Notes: generated by a model from the sequence alone, not told the origin. Positions 7,991-15,033 are shown, counted from the stretch's first letter. The stretch is DNA of 25,802 bases from Sporolactobacillus pectinivorans (GCF_002802965.1 NZ_NXGA01000001.1:2335965-2361766), one strand, 5' to 3'. Numbers and translations: made by a program.

Positions 7991-9008
7991 GGGCAGCTTC
8001 CTCTTTCTGCGCACGCAAAAGGCCTAATTGCCTGAATGCGATGCCTTCACCGACGGCCTTTTCCGCCTCATGAACGCCTTCAGCGATTGATGCTACTTTA
8101 CCGGCAACAAAAAGACCGGTGCCTGCATTCAGGAGAACGGCTTCCAAAGCCGACCGATTATTTGTATTACCGCTGAAAATCGCTTCGATCAATGCAGCGC
8201 TTTCCGCAGGATTTTCCACCTGAATATCTTCCAGACGGCCCAAGTGCAGTCCAACATCTTCAGGAATAAGCGAGAACGGTTTGATCCGGCCGTTTTCGAT
8301 CAAGTACCCGTCGGTTCTTCCGGTTACCGTGACCTCATCCATTCCGTCCTCTCCGGAGACAACAACCGTCCGGTGTGTCCCCAGACTGACAACAGCATGG
8401 GCATAAGCTTCGGCAGCTTTCCTGCTATATACACCAAGCAGCTGGCGCTGGGCTCCAGCCGGGTTGGTCAGCGGACCAAGAAGATTAAAAATAGTCCGGA
8501 ACCCCAGCGCTTTTCTTGGTTCGATTGCATACTTCATTGACGCATGATACAAAGGGGCAAACAGGAAGCACATATGTGTTTGGTCAAGCTGCTTGGAAGC
8601 TTGTTCCGGAGTATATTTAATCGAAATGCCGAGCGCTTCAAGAACATCCGCAGCACCGCTTGTTGATGAAACCGACCGGTTACCGTGTTTTGCGATATTA
8701 ACGCCGAGTGAAGAAAGAACAATGGCACTGGCTGTTGATATATTAAAAGTCGCCGTCCCGTCACCCCCGGTTCCGACAATGTCCAGCAGTTCTCTGTTAC
8801 TGGTCATCGGCCTTGCATGTCCCCGCATACTTCTGACGCAGCCAGTCAGCTCCTCAACCGTCTCCCCTCTTGTACTCAGTATCGAGAGGAATCCTGCAAT
8901 TTGACTCGGAGATGCTTTACCTTCCATGATTTCATCCATCATGCCTTCTGCTTCCAGCTCGGAAAGCGTTTTGCCTGCTACTAATTCTTTAAGTTTTTCC
9001 TGAAACAT
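7983..9008 (-). CDS. trpD: anthranilate phosphoribosyltransferase, first gene of the trp operon here
   Basis: Enzyme of 341 residues that joins anthranilate to PRPP. The PRPP/Mg motif GTGGDGTATFNIST is at residues 79-92, and KHGNRSVSS at 107-115 is the anthranilate-site motif. The ATG at 9008 is chosen because GAGGAG lies about 10 nt upstream. The open frame continues upstream through the attenuator hairpin (to 9089) but that part has no protein character. It directly follows the TRAP leader: trpE, normally first in Bacillus, is absent from the window. trpD-C-F-B-A all overlap or abut, so they form one translationally coupled operon. Confidence 0.97.
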   Translation of the reverse strand: MFQEKLKELVAGKTLSELEAEGMMDEIMEGKASPSQIAGFLSILSTRGETVEELTGCVRSMRGHARPMTSNRELLDIVGTGGDGTATFNISTASAIVLSSLGVNIAKHGNRSVSSTSGAADVLEALGISIKYTPEQASKQLDQTHMCFLFAPLYHASMKYAIEPRKALGFRTIFNLLGPLTNPAGAQRQLLGVYSRKAAEAYAHAVVSLGTHRTVVVSGEDGMDEVTVTGRTDGYLIENGRIKPFSLIPEDVGLHLGRLEDIQVENPAESAALIEAIFSGNTNNRSALEAVLLNAGTGLFVAGKVASIAEGVHEAEKAVGEGIAFRQLGLLRAQKEEAAHA

Positions 9009-9087
9009 GTCTCCCACTCCTCTTTTTGAGGAATGAGCAGTTTGAGACGAAAGGGACCGATTTAAATGTGAATGGGGTATTCCTACC

Positions 9088-9119
9088 AAAAAACCCGCAG
9101 AGAAAGACCCTCTGCGGGT
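9088..9119 (-). terminator. trp leader intrinsic terminator (attenuator)
   Basis: On the minus strand ACCCGCAGAG-type arms pair perfectly: CCCGCAGAG (9118-9110) with CTCTGCGGG (9102-9094), plus an A-U closing pair, a 7-nt loop and TTTTTT. It lies about 80 nt upstream of the trpD start and just downstream of the GAG-triplet array, as expected for the TRAP-dependent terminator. The antiterminator is not obvious: GGGT (from about 9149) or CGGGT (9196-9192) could pair with ACCC(G) of the terminator 5' arm. Confidence 0.9.
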
Positions 9120-9147
9120 ATAAGATTCATCATTTTAGCAAAGCACC

Positions 9148-9183
9148 CTCAGCTCTTCTCAACTCAGCTCATTCTCTTTTCTC
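9148..9183 (-). promoter_or_regulatory. TRAP RNA-binding site (GAG-triplet array) in the trp leader
   Basis: The leader RNA has seven GAG triplets at 9183-9181, 9176-9174, 9170-9168, 9165-9163, 9160-9158, 9155-9153 and 9150-9148. The spacing is 2 nt between the last five, then 3 and 4 nt. TRAP, an 11-subunit ring, binds (G/U)AG repeats separated by 2-3 nt when loaded with tryptophan. mtrB is present in this window, which supports the call. B. subtilis has 11 repeats in the trp leader; here I count seven consensus ones, all GAG, with an eighth isolated in an upstream hairpin loop. Confidence 0.85.
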
Positions 9184-9199
9184 ATTCTGAAACCCGGCC

Positions 9200-9221
9200 G
9201 ACGCTGTCCTCTGACACCGTC
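9200..9221 (-). promoter_or_regulatory. 5' stem-loop of the trp leader
   Basis: GACGGTGTC and GACAGCGTC pair with a single mismatch around the tetraloop AGAG, which itself holds a GAG triplet (9211-9209). It sits between the promoter and the triplet array, the place where B. subtilis has a 5' stem-loop that helps TRAP bind. Its equivalence to that element is an inference from position. Confidence 0.6.
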
Positions 9222-9262
9222 CGACTTGAAATCTATAGCTTCAATTTATAAAATGTATTCTC

Positions 9263-9291
9263 ATAATAGCCGTCTTAGATAGAACTGTCAA
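9263..9291 (-). promoter_or_regulatory. sigma-A promoter of the trp operon
   Basis: A perfect TTGACA (9291-9286), a 17-nt spacer and TATTAT (9268-9263). The predicted start near 9256 gives a leader of about 250 nt before trpD. No gene lies in the 398 bp between cheR and trpD; that stretch holds this promoter, the 5' stem-loop, the TRAP site and the attenuator. The part between cheR and the promoter shows nothing I can name. Confidence 0.85.
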
Positions 9292-9406
9292 CCTTATTGT
9301 TCCATTCATTTGAACATTTCCAATGAAAAATCATCCGCGTTTTCGGGCTGAAATGTGTCTTTCACTCCATTAATCCCGATGAAATCTCACGTCCATTACT
9401 CCTCAT

Positions 9407-10189
9407 TCATTGTTTTCTATAAAAAAATGTTTCCTCTGGTTTCAGCTGGTACGTTTCAGGATGAAAAATTTGCTCAGTGCTTCCAACAAACAATATGCCG
9501 CCGTCTTTCAAAGAGTCGCTCAGTTTGTGGTAAATAATATTTTTTCCGCCATCCGTAAAATAAATCAAAACATTTCTGCAGACAACAAGATCGAAATGAC
9601 TGGGTACCGGATCGCTGAGCAGATCATGACGAATGAAGCGGATCGATTTCTTCAACGTCTGGCTTGCCGAATAGAACAATCCGTCATGCACAAAGTAGTT
9701 TTGGAGATCATCGGGTGGCAGACCTGCAACTGCGCGTTCCAGATACCTTCCTTCAGAAGCTTTTTCTAAAACGTCATTGTCAATATCGCTTGCGACAATT
9801 GAAAATCTACTATCGGGTACATATTTTCTAAGCAGCATCGCCAGAGAATACGGTTCCTCCCCGGTTGAGCAGGCCGCACTCCAGATAGAGATATTTTCCT
9901 TGTGCTCAGCAAGTTTCTGAATTTTTTTCTCCAGAATAGTCCATCGGGGTAAGTTCCGATAAAATTCAGTCACATTGATCGTCATTCTGCTGAGCACTTC
10001 CTTCAGGAGTTCATCCGACTTTCTCATTTCACTAAAGAAACTGATGAAATCCGGCATATTCTTCCTGATGCGAAACGTATTCAGGCGACGCTTCATCTGC
10101 TCTTCTTTGTACAAAGAAAGATTAATTCCTGTCAGGCGGAAAAACATGGTTTTAAATTGTTCATAGTCCTGATCGCTGCTGTTGTCCAT
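9407..10189 (-). CDS. cheR: chemotaxis protein methyltransferase CheR
   Basis: Enzyme of about 260 residues that methylates glutamates of chemoreceptors using S-adenosylmethionine. The helical N-terminal domain (to about residue 75) ends in TINVTEFYRN. The SAM-binding core shows WSAACSTGEEPYSLAM (103-118) and FSIVASDID. FDLVVCRNVLIYF is the catalytic-domain motif. Length matches B. subtilis CheR (256). I prefer the ATG at 10189 because GGGTGA lies 6 nt upstream; an ATG at 10195 leaves no space for a ribosome site. It follows ndk as in B. subtilis, but aroF, which follows cheR there, is absent. Its presence implies a chemotaxis system elsewhere in the genome. Confidence 0.95.
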   Translation of the reverse strand: MDNSSDQDYEQFKTMFFRLTGINLSLYKEEQMKRRLNTFRIRKNMPDFISFFSEMRKSDELLKEVLSRMTINVTEFYRNLPRWTILEKKIQKLAEHKENISIWSAACSTGEEPYSLAMLLRKYVPDSRFSIVASDIDNDVLEKASEGRYLERAVAGLPPDDLQNYFVHDGLFYSASQTLKKSIRFIRHDLLSDPVPSHFDLVVCRNVLIYFTDGGKNIIYHKLSDSLKDGGILFVGSTEQIFHPETYQLKPEETFFYRKQ

Positions 10190-10241
10190 TTTCATTCACC
10201 CGTTCATTTTTTTTGCTATTACTATTTTCGGGTGAAACCAA

Positions 10242-10661
10242 TTATTTATTAATCCGTTCACTATCGCTAAAGAAAAGATGTATCTCTCTCTCCGCATTTT
10301 CAATTGAATCCGAGCCATGGATCACATTGCGGTTGACGAGCGTTGCAAAATCTCCTCTGATCGTGCCGGGAGTGGCACGCTCCGGATCAGTAGGACCCAT
10401 CATGAGCCGCGCAAGGTTGACAATATTTTCACCCTCCCAGACCATGGCAAAAACCGGTCCGGAAGTCATGAAGGTAATCAAATCATGGTAATAAGGCATT
10501 CCTTCGTGTTCATGATAATGCTTTTTTGCCAGTTCCTCAGAAATTACCATGAACTTTCCGGCGACCATGCGGAATCCCTTCGATTCAAATCTTGAAAGGA
10601 TTTGACCAATAAGCCCTCTCCTGACTGCATCCGGCTTTATCATTAAAAAAGTTTGCTGCAT
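10242..10661 (-). CDS. ndk: nucleoside-diphosphate kinase
   Basis: Enzyme of 139 residues that transfers the terminal phosphate of ATP to other NDPs through a phosphohistidine. The active-site His115 is in [10 protein letters not shown], and [13 protein letters not shown] at the N terminus, WEGENIV and ATPGTIRGD are family hallmarks. It is slightly shorter than the usual about 148 because of a short C-terminal tail. ATG at 10661 has GGGGGC about 8 nt upstream. It lies between hepT and cheR as in B. subtilis, but is separated from hepT by an unusual 239-bp gap rich in inverted repeats. Confidence 0.97.
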   Translation of the reverse strand: MQQTFLMIKPDAVRRGLIGQILSRFESKGFRMVAGKFMVISEELAKKHYHEHEGMPYYHDLITFMTSGPVFAMVWEGENIVNLARLMMGPTDPERATPGTIRGDFATLVNRNVIHGSDSIENAEREIHLFFSDSERINK

Positions 10662-10900
10662 TGTTCCTATGCCCCCTTGTGGATTCTAGCAATTTTATAT
10701 TAAAATCTCTGCCATCAATTAGAGTCTCGTCAGCAATTGATGTAGCTATTCTAAAAAACCGATAAGAAAATATGCCGATAAAGAAAACTTGCCGGTTGGA
10801 AGCCTTTAAGCAATGCCAGAGACCTAGTTGCACTTACACTTTAATCCTTGAAATTTTTATACTTTCTTAAAGTGTAAAAAAAGCTGCACCCCGGAATGAT
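10662..10900 (-). other. inverted-repeat-rich spacer between hepT and ndk
   Basis: No convincing gene lies here. Perfect inverted repeats are TTACACTTTAA (10834-10844) with TTAAAGTGTAA (10867-10877), and CATCAATT (10713-10720) with AATTGATG (10735-10742), plus a small ATTTTA-ata-TAAAAT palindrome near 10690-10705. CCGATAAGAAAA (10759-10770) is repeated as CCGATAAAGAAAA (10775-10787). I saw no well-spaced promoter and no clear terminator for hepT. It could be a decayed mobile element or a regulatory region of ndk; neither is shown. Confidence 0.45.
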
Positions 10901-11869
10901 TTAATATTTTCGTGTGCCAATATATTCAGCAATCTCTTTCAGTGAATGTGTCACAGGCAGTTGTGGAAGTTCATGGAGCTTGACGATAGCTTTTTCGAGA
11001 TACCGATCACTCAGGCTCTCAGCAGCCTGAATGGCCCCGGAATCCCTGATTGAATCAATAACCGACCGCCATTCCTGATCAGCGGGCTCATCAGACTCAA
11101 TGATGGAAACAATCGACTGATGGAGTTCGCTGTCACGCAAGGCATAAAAAACCGGAAGCGTAATGTTGCCATTCCTGAGATCGCTTCCCGCCGGTTTCCC
11201 CAGCTGTTTCTCCGTTCCGACAAAATCAAGAATATCATCTGTTATCTGAAAACTCATTCCCAGAAAATAGCCAAAATAATAGAGCTTTTTTGCAACTGCA
11301 TCTGTGCATCCTGCCGAAAAAGCGCCAAGCTGGCAACTGAGAGCCATCAAGATTGCTGTCTTACGCTTTATCCGGAGCAGATAGCAACGCAAATTCTGTT
11401 TCCAATTGTAAAGGTCTTTGATTTGATCAATTTCACCGAGGCTTAAATCACGAATGACTTTAGAGATAACCTGGTGAGCCTCGGGATGATCAAATGCGGC
11501 AATCAATTCGATGGCTCTTGCAAAAATATAATCGCCGGTGTACATTGCCACCCGGTTATCCCAGCGCGCTTTGACGGTAGGTTTGCCCCTTCTCAGGTCG
11601 GAGTCGTCAACCACATCGTCATGAACAAGAGACGCCATATGTATCAGTTCAAGCGTAACTGCAGCGTCAATGACTTCTTTTCGGTCCGGATCGCCATATT
11701 GAGCTGAAAGCAGAACGAGTAAAGGCCGAATCCTTTTCCCTCCTGCTTTAAGCAGATCCAGAGCAGCCTGATTCAGAATCGGGTGCGGTGCTTCAAGGGC
11801 CAATTCAAGTTTTTTTTCAATCATTTTCAAACTTTTTTTCTGTTCTGCATAAATCTGCGCCAGAGTCAT
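10901..11869 (-). CDS. hepT: heptaprenyl diphosphate synthase component II
   Basis: All-helical trans-prenyltransferase subunit of 322 residues that extends farnesyl diphosphate to the C35 chain used as the menaquinone-7 tail. The first Asp-rich motif DDVVDDSDLRRG starts at residue 84 and the second, DDILDF, at 211; KAGGKRIRP (41-49) is the substrate phosphate-binding motif. It needs the small component encoded by hepS two genes upstream. I choose ATG at 11869, with AAAGGTG 6-7 nt upstream; a GTG at 11878 overlaps that site. It lies after menG in the standard hepS-menG-hepT order. Confidence 0.95.
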   Translation of the reverse strand: MTLAQIYAEQKKSLKMIEKKLELALEAPHPILNQAALDLLKAGGKRIRPLLVLLSAQYGDPDRKEVIDAAVTLELIHMASLVHDDVVDDSDLRRGKPTVKARWDNRVAMYTGDYIFARAIELIAAFDHPEAHQVISKVIRDLSLGEIDQIKDLYNWKQNLRCYLLRIKRKTAILMALSCQLGAFSAGCTDAVAKKLYYFGYFLGMSFQITDDILDFVGTEKQLGKPAGSDLRNGNITLPVFYALRDSELHQSIVSIIESDEPADQEWRSVIDSIRDSGAIQAAESLSDRYLEKAIVKLHELPQLPVTHSLKEIAEYIGTRKY

Positions 11870-11961
11870 CCATTTCACCTTTCAACCTGTTCCGGAAGAA
11901 TTCACCGGCTACAGCATTTTCCCTACGGATATGATTTACCAGTCAACCGTGCCCTGTCTGA

Positions 11962-12678
11962 TCACGCTTCGGGTTTACTTGCCCGATGAATCGCAGCGAT
12001 TCCACCCATCAGCGGCATTGCCTTGACATTTTCAAATCCGGCCTTATGAAAAAGTTCCGTCAGCCTTTCCCGGTCTGGAAATTTGCTTGCTGACTCATTC
12101 AACCAGGCATATTCTTTATAGCTCCCCGCAAATACTTTTCCGAGCAGCGGCATGATACAACGAAAATAAAAAAAATAAAGTTGCCGGTAAACGGGGATTC
12201 GTGTTTGAGAGGTTTCCAGACAGACAATTTTCCCTCCCGGCTTCAAGACGCGGCACATTTCGCGAAGTACTGTTAGGTAGTCCGGGACGTTGCGCAATCC
12301 GAATCCGATCGTGGCACAATCGAAAGAGTTTGCCTCATAAGGTATTTTCATCGCATCCCCGTTTACAAAGGTTACATTGTCCAATTGAGAGGCTTCCAGC
12401 TTTGTTTTGGCAACCTTCAGCATATTATCGCTGAAATCAAGTCCGACGACATGACCTTCTGTACCGACAGCTTCCGCCAGAGACAGTGTCCAGTCGCCGG
12501 TTCCGCAGCATACATCGATCGCTTTATTTCCAAGTTTTGCGGAAACCAATGTATCCGCTTTGCGGCGCCACGATTTATGTTGATTAAAACTGATCAGCGA
12601 ATTCATCGCGTCATATTTTTTATATATTGTCTGAAAAACCCGATGAACTTTTTCATGCTTTTCTTCCTGCTCATTCAT
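11962..12678 (-). CDS. menG: demethylmenaquinone methyltransferase
   Basis: SAM-dependent methyltransferase of 238 residues (UbiE/MenG family) that makes menaquinone from demethylmenaquinone, the last step of the pathway. The N-terminal VHRVFQTIYKKYDAMNSLIS and the SAM motif IDVCCGTGDWT (about 54-64) are diagnostic, followed by GLDFSDNML and GFGLRNVPD. ATG at 12678 lies 6 nt after the hepS stop, and the ribosome site GAGGG overlaps the end of hepS. It is co-transcribed with the two heptaprenyl synthase genes, which supply the side chain. Confidence 0.96.
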   Translation of the reverse strand: MNEQEEKHEKVHRVFQTIYKKYDAMNSLISFNQHKSWRRKADTLVSAKLGNKAIDVCCGTGDWTLSLAEAVGTEGHVVGLDFSDNMLKVAKTKLEASQLDNVTFVNGDAMKIPYEANSFDCATIGFGLRNVPDYLTVLREMCRVLKPGGKIVCLETSQTRIPVYRQLYFFYFRCIMPLLGKVFAGSYKEYAWLNESASKFPDRERLTELFHKAGFENVKAMPLMGGIAAIHRASKPEA

Positions 12679-12684
12679 ATGTAG

Positions 12685-13473
12685 CTAACCCTCTTCCACC
12701 ATGCAGCTGCAATAATGATGCATCTGATCGCTCAAATACGCCAGCAGGCCTGCAAGCTTTCCCGTGCGTTTTTCTGCTTTTTCGACGGACGATTTGAACC
12801 GCGAGGCCGAGTTCAGAATTTCCTTTTCAATATTCTCCCTGAACAGGCCGGGATCGCTTTTCAAAAGATCCTGAAGATATTGATTCAGAAAGGGCTGTAA
12901 AGTTCTCGCAGCTGCAGTCTGACGTTCCTTCATCAGCTTCTTAGCAAGAAAAAAATCACTCAAAACAGGAATCCAGTGCTTCAGCCCAAGTTTCGACGCA
13001 ATCTGCGAGACAAGCGCGCTCTCGGTCGACCCCAGTGCTTCAATCGCCTGGGACCAGCCAAGTGCCCTTTTCGGATAATAGAGCCTGCATTTATCGATAT
13101 TGAAGACCTGTATCGCCTGCGCCACCCATTTTACGACCTGAGTGTCCTTGTTTCTTGCAAGTGAATAGTAATAAAGTGCGCTGTAAAAATCACCGGAAAG
13201 CGCGATCAGCTGCCTTCTCTTGATCTCTTCTTTTTCTGTCAGTTTTGCGACGGTCATGCCCTCATGAGTCGAGAGACCAACTTCGGCAATCATGACACTT
13301 TTAGCATAAATACCGGCCAATTTGCGATCCACCCGCGTCTGGAAAAGGAGATAATACACGAGAAGTTTATCCCTATCTACGAATGGTTTGGGCAGTATTC
13401 GGTTTACGTAAGGGTGGTTCAGATCATCCGTTAATTGTTTATATATGATGTCAACTTCCTGCTTCACAGACAT
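12685..13473 (-). CDS. hepS: heptaprenyl diphosphate synthase component I
   Basis: Protein of 262 residues, the small regulatory subunit that pairs with HepT to set C35 chain length for menaquinone. It is mostly helical. HPYVNRILPKPFVDRDKLLVYY, VMIAEVGLSTHE and QLIALSGDFYSALYYYSLA are recognisable for the family, and there are no Asp-rich catalytic motifs, as expected. ATG at 13473 has GGGAGG about 8 nt upstream. The 80-bp gap to mtrB contains a small palindrome TTTACG-gtt-CGTAAA (13515-13529) of unknown role. Confidence 0.92.
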   Translation of the reverse strand: MSVKQEVDIIYKQLTDDLNHPYVNRILPKPFVDRDKLLVYYLLFQTRVDRKLAGIYAKSVMIAEVGLSTHEGMTVAKLTEKEEIKRRQLIALSGDFYSALYYYSLARNKDTQVVKWVAQAIQVFNIDKCRLYYPKRALGWSQAIEALGSTESALVSQIASKLGLKHWIPVLSDFFLAKKLMKERQTAAARTLQPFLNQYLQDLLKSDPGLFRENIEKEILNSASRFKSSVEKAEKRTGKLAGLLAYLSDQMHHYCSCMVEEG

Positions 13474-13553
13474 GATGATCCTCCCACGCTATAATTTCAT
13501 CCATTATTTTCTGTTTTACGGTTCGTAAAGTCTTCAGAATGCATCACTAGCAA

Positions 13554-13784
13554 TCAATCGGAAATGATCGTTCCATGCTTTGTCTGGATCGTTGCCTTTC
13601 CATGCACTTTAATTGCTGAGGTATGTTCGGTAAACTGAGCAATCATGACTTCACCCTTATCGAGCTTCTCGGTGTGAAAAAACCGTGTTTCTGCTCCCCT
13701 GGTCAGTCCGATCACATTCACACCGTCTTCTTCAGCTTTGATCACAAAATAATCTCCCAGAACTTCTTCGTTTCTGATATCCAT
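13554..13784 (-). CDS. mtrB: TRAP, tryptophan-activated RNA-binding attenuation protein
   Basis: Beta-rich protein of 76 residues (B. subtilis 75) forming an 11-subunit ring that binds (G/U)AG repeats when loaded with tryptophan and so terminates trp transcription. The core [19 protein letters not shown] and [12 protein letters not shown] is nearly identical to known TRAP. Glu39-Lys40 and Lys59 match the RNA-binding Glu36, Lys37 and Lys56, but the position of Arg58 is His61 (codon CAT read directly). ATG at 13784 has AGGTG 8 nt upstream; an upstream TTG at 13808 would add eight residues without homology. It sits between folE (mtrA) and hepS, the B. subtilis arrangement. Its likely target, the trp leader, is in this window. 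Confidence 0.95.
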   Translation of the reverse strand: MDIRNEEVLGDYFVIKAEEDGVNVIGLTRGAETRFFHTEKLDKGEVMIAQFTEHTSAIKVHGKATIQTKHGTIISD

Positions 13785-13815
13785 ACAAATACACCTGCTT
13801 TCCAGCAATAGATGA

Positions 13816-14379
13816 TCAATGATTAATCAATGACAGTGCTTCAGCTCTGGCTGTTGCATCGGTCTGAAAAATGCCTCTTACAGCCGATGTAATTGTTTTG
13901 GCACCCGGCTTCTTAATGCCGCGCATTGTCATGCACATATGTTCGGCCTCAATAACAACAATAACGCCATACGGATGGAGCGTTTCAACAATGCTGTTTG
14001 CCACAGTTGTAGTCAGGCGTTCCTGAAGCTGAGGCCTCCTTGCGACAGCCTCCACAGCTCTTGCAAGTTTGCTCAAGCCTGTCACACGTCCGCCTCTTGG
14101 TATGTATCCCACGTGTGCCTTTCCGAAGAAGGGAACCAGATGGTGTTCACACATCGAGTAGAAAGGAATATCTTTAACAAGAACCAGCTCTTCGTGAGCT
14201 TCATCAAAAGTTTTCGCCAGGAAACTCTTTGGATCCTGATTCATGCCCTGAAATATCTCATCGTACATTCTGGCGACTCGCTGAGGCGTTTCTTTAAGAC
14301 CCATACGATCGGGATCTTCGCCTATCGCTTCCAAAATCATTCTGACAGCCTTTTCAATCTTTTCATGATCAACACTCAC
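13816..14379 (-). CDS. folE: GTP cyclohydrolase I
   Basis: Enzyme of 187 residues that converts GTP to 7,8-dihydroneopterin triphosphate, the entry to folate and also to queuosine (through preQ0). Zinc ligands Cys77 and His80 in SMCEHH and Cys149 in EHMCMTMRG are present, so it is the zinc-dependent FolE1 type. [13 protein letters not shown] is the family motif. The start is GTG at 14379, with GGAGG 7 nt upstream; this gives a normal length (B. subtilis about 190). Longer readings run back through a terminator hairpin and are rejected. It heads the folE-mtrB unit behind an elaborate leader. Confidence 0.95.
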   Translation of the reverse strand: MSVDHEKIEKAVRMILEAIGEDPDRMGLKETPQRVARMYDEIFQGMNQDPKSFLAKTFDEAHEELVLVKDIPFYSMCEHHLVPFFGKAHVGYIPRGGRVTGLSKLARAVEAVARRPQLQERLTTTVANSIVETLHPYGVIVVIEAEHMCMTMRGIKKPGAKTITSAVRGIFQTDATARAEALSLINH

Positions 14380-14393
14380 AGTCCTGCCTCCAA

Positions 14394-14413
14394 TTTCACC
14401 GTTGCCGGTGAAA
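14394..14413 (-). promoter_or_regulatory. GNRA-capped hairpin at the folE ribosome site
   Basis: On the minus strand TTTCACCG and CGGTGAAA pair perfectly (8 bp) around a GCAA tetraloop, ending a few bases before the GGAGG of folE. CCGGCAAC within it (14408-14401) is exactly complementary to GTTGCCGG at 14486-14479 earlier in the leader, so two exclusive folds are possible. No known riboswitch class is recognised. Confidence 0.55.
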
Positions 14414-14424
14414 CAAACTGACCT

Positions 14425-14466
14425 ATAAAAGAAAAGCAGACCGCCAAACCCCACCGGCCTGCTTTT
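14425..14466 (-). terminator. terminator-like hairpin inside the folE leader
   Basis: AAAAGCAG-x-CCG pairs with CGG-x-CTGCTTTT: 11 pairs and one mismatch around an 11-nt loop, then CTTTTATAGG on the minus strand. It lies between the candidate folE promoter (14513-14542) and the start, so it looks like an attenuator rather than the end of hbs, which has its own terminator at 14637-14663. On the plus strand it is also followed by T residues, but no plus-strand gene is present. Confidence 0.6.
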
Positions 14467-14512
14467 TTCATCATCACGCCGGCAACCACTTCATAAACTT
14501 ACATCCCCAAAA

Positions 14513-14542
14513 ATTCTAGCATAGTGAAACTGGAAAAGTAAA
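14513..14542 (-). promoter_or_regulatory. candidate sigma-A promoter of folE-mtrB
   Basis: TTTACT (14542-14537), 18-nt spacer, TAGAAT (14518-14513). Transcription would start near 14506 and give a leader of about 130 nt. The match is moderate. Between this promoter and hbs (about 14545-14636) I see only AT-rich sequence and a weak CCAGC/GCTGG stem. Confidence 0.45.
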
Positions 14543-14636
14543 GGATAGGCATCAAACAGTAATTATGTAGCAATGAAGAACAAGCAATAATAATTCCAGC
14601 TGTACTGCTAGTAGCAAAATGCCGGCTGCTGGTATC

Positions 14637-14663
14637 AAAAAAGAGCCACCACAGGGATGGCTC
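14637..14663 (-). terminator. intrinsic terminator of hbs
   Basis: GAGCCA (14663-14658) pairs with TGGCTC (14648-14643), with further C-G pairs inside, followed by TTTTTT. It lies about 35 nt after the hbs stop. Confidence 0.85.
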
Positions 14664-14697
14664 TCGCTTTCTTACTCCTGTCCTATGTATCGTCAGA

Positions 14698-14970
14698 TCA
14701 TTGGACGGCTTCTTTTAGTGCTTTTCCTGGTTTGAAGGCAGGAACCTTGCTTGCCTTAATTTCGATTTCTTCACCTGTCTGAGGGTTACGTCCCTTACGG
14801 GCACTCCGCTCACGAACTTCAAAGTTGCCAAATCCGATCAATTGAACTTTGCTGCCACTCTTTAGCGTATCAATAATCGTTGACAAGACAGTATCAACCG
14901 CTTTGGTAGCATCTTTTTTCGACAGTTCAGCAGATTCTGCAACTGCAGTAATCAATTCAGTCTTATTCAA
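14698..14970 (-). CDS. hbs: HU-type nucleoid protein HBsu
   Basis: Histone-like DNA-bending protein of 90 residues. [21 protein letters not shown] and [17 protein letters not shown] are the beta-arm and C-terminal HU signatures, almost identical to B. subtilis HBsu. The start is probably the unusual codon TTG at 14970, because it gives MNKTELI as in HBsu and has GGAGG 8 nt upstream. GTG at 14973 (5 nt from the same site) or 14979 are alternatives. It is a monocistronic gene with its own promoter and terminator, between spoIVA and folE as in B. subtilis. Confidence 0.96.
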   Translation of the reverse strand: MNKTELITAVAESAELSKKDATKAVDTVLSTIIDTLKSGSKVQLIGFGNFEVRERSARKGRNPQTGEEIEIKASKVPAFKPGKALKEAVQ

Positions 14971-15033
14971 CACTTTCACCTCCTTAAAAAGGAATGCTTC
15001 CCTTTTGTGCTGGAAGAAACATCAACAACGCTA

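Noticed and set aside
9009..9300. T-box riboswitch in the trp leader
   Set aside because: No T-box sequence or specifier stem was found; the GAG array and the local mtrB explain the leader better.
9320..9400. A possible peptide of about 19 codons (GTG start) between cheR and the trp promoter, a candidate leader peptide
   Set aside because: It lies upstream of the trp promoter, so it is not in the trp leader. It has no Trp codons and only a poor ribosome site.
10585..10833. An 82-codon minus-strand open frame across the hepT-ndk gap
   Set aside because: It overlaps the start of ndk in another frame, lacks a ribosome site and resembles no family I know. It arises from the repeat-rich spacer.
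13939..14421. A 160-codon plus-strand open frame opposite folE
   Set aside because: Antisense of folE and its leader; no ribosome site and no recognisable domain.
14379..14506. Tetrahydrofolate riboswitch upstream of folE
   Set aside because: The leader is too short and lacks the conserved junction sequences I know for that class.
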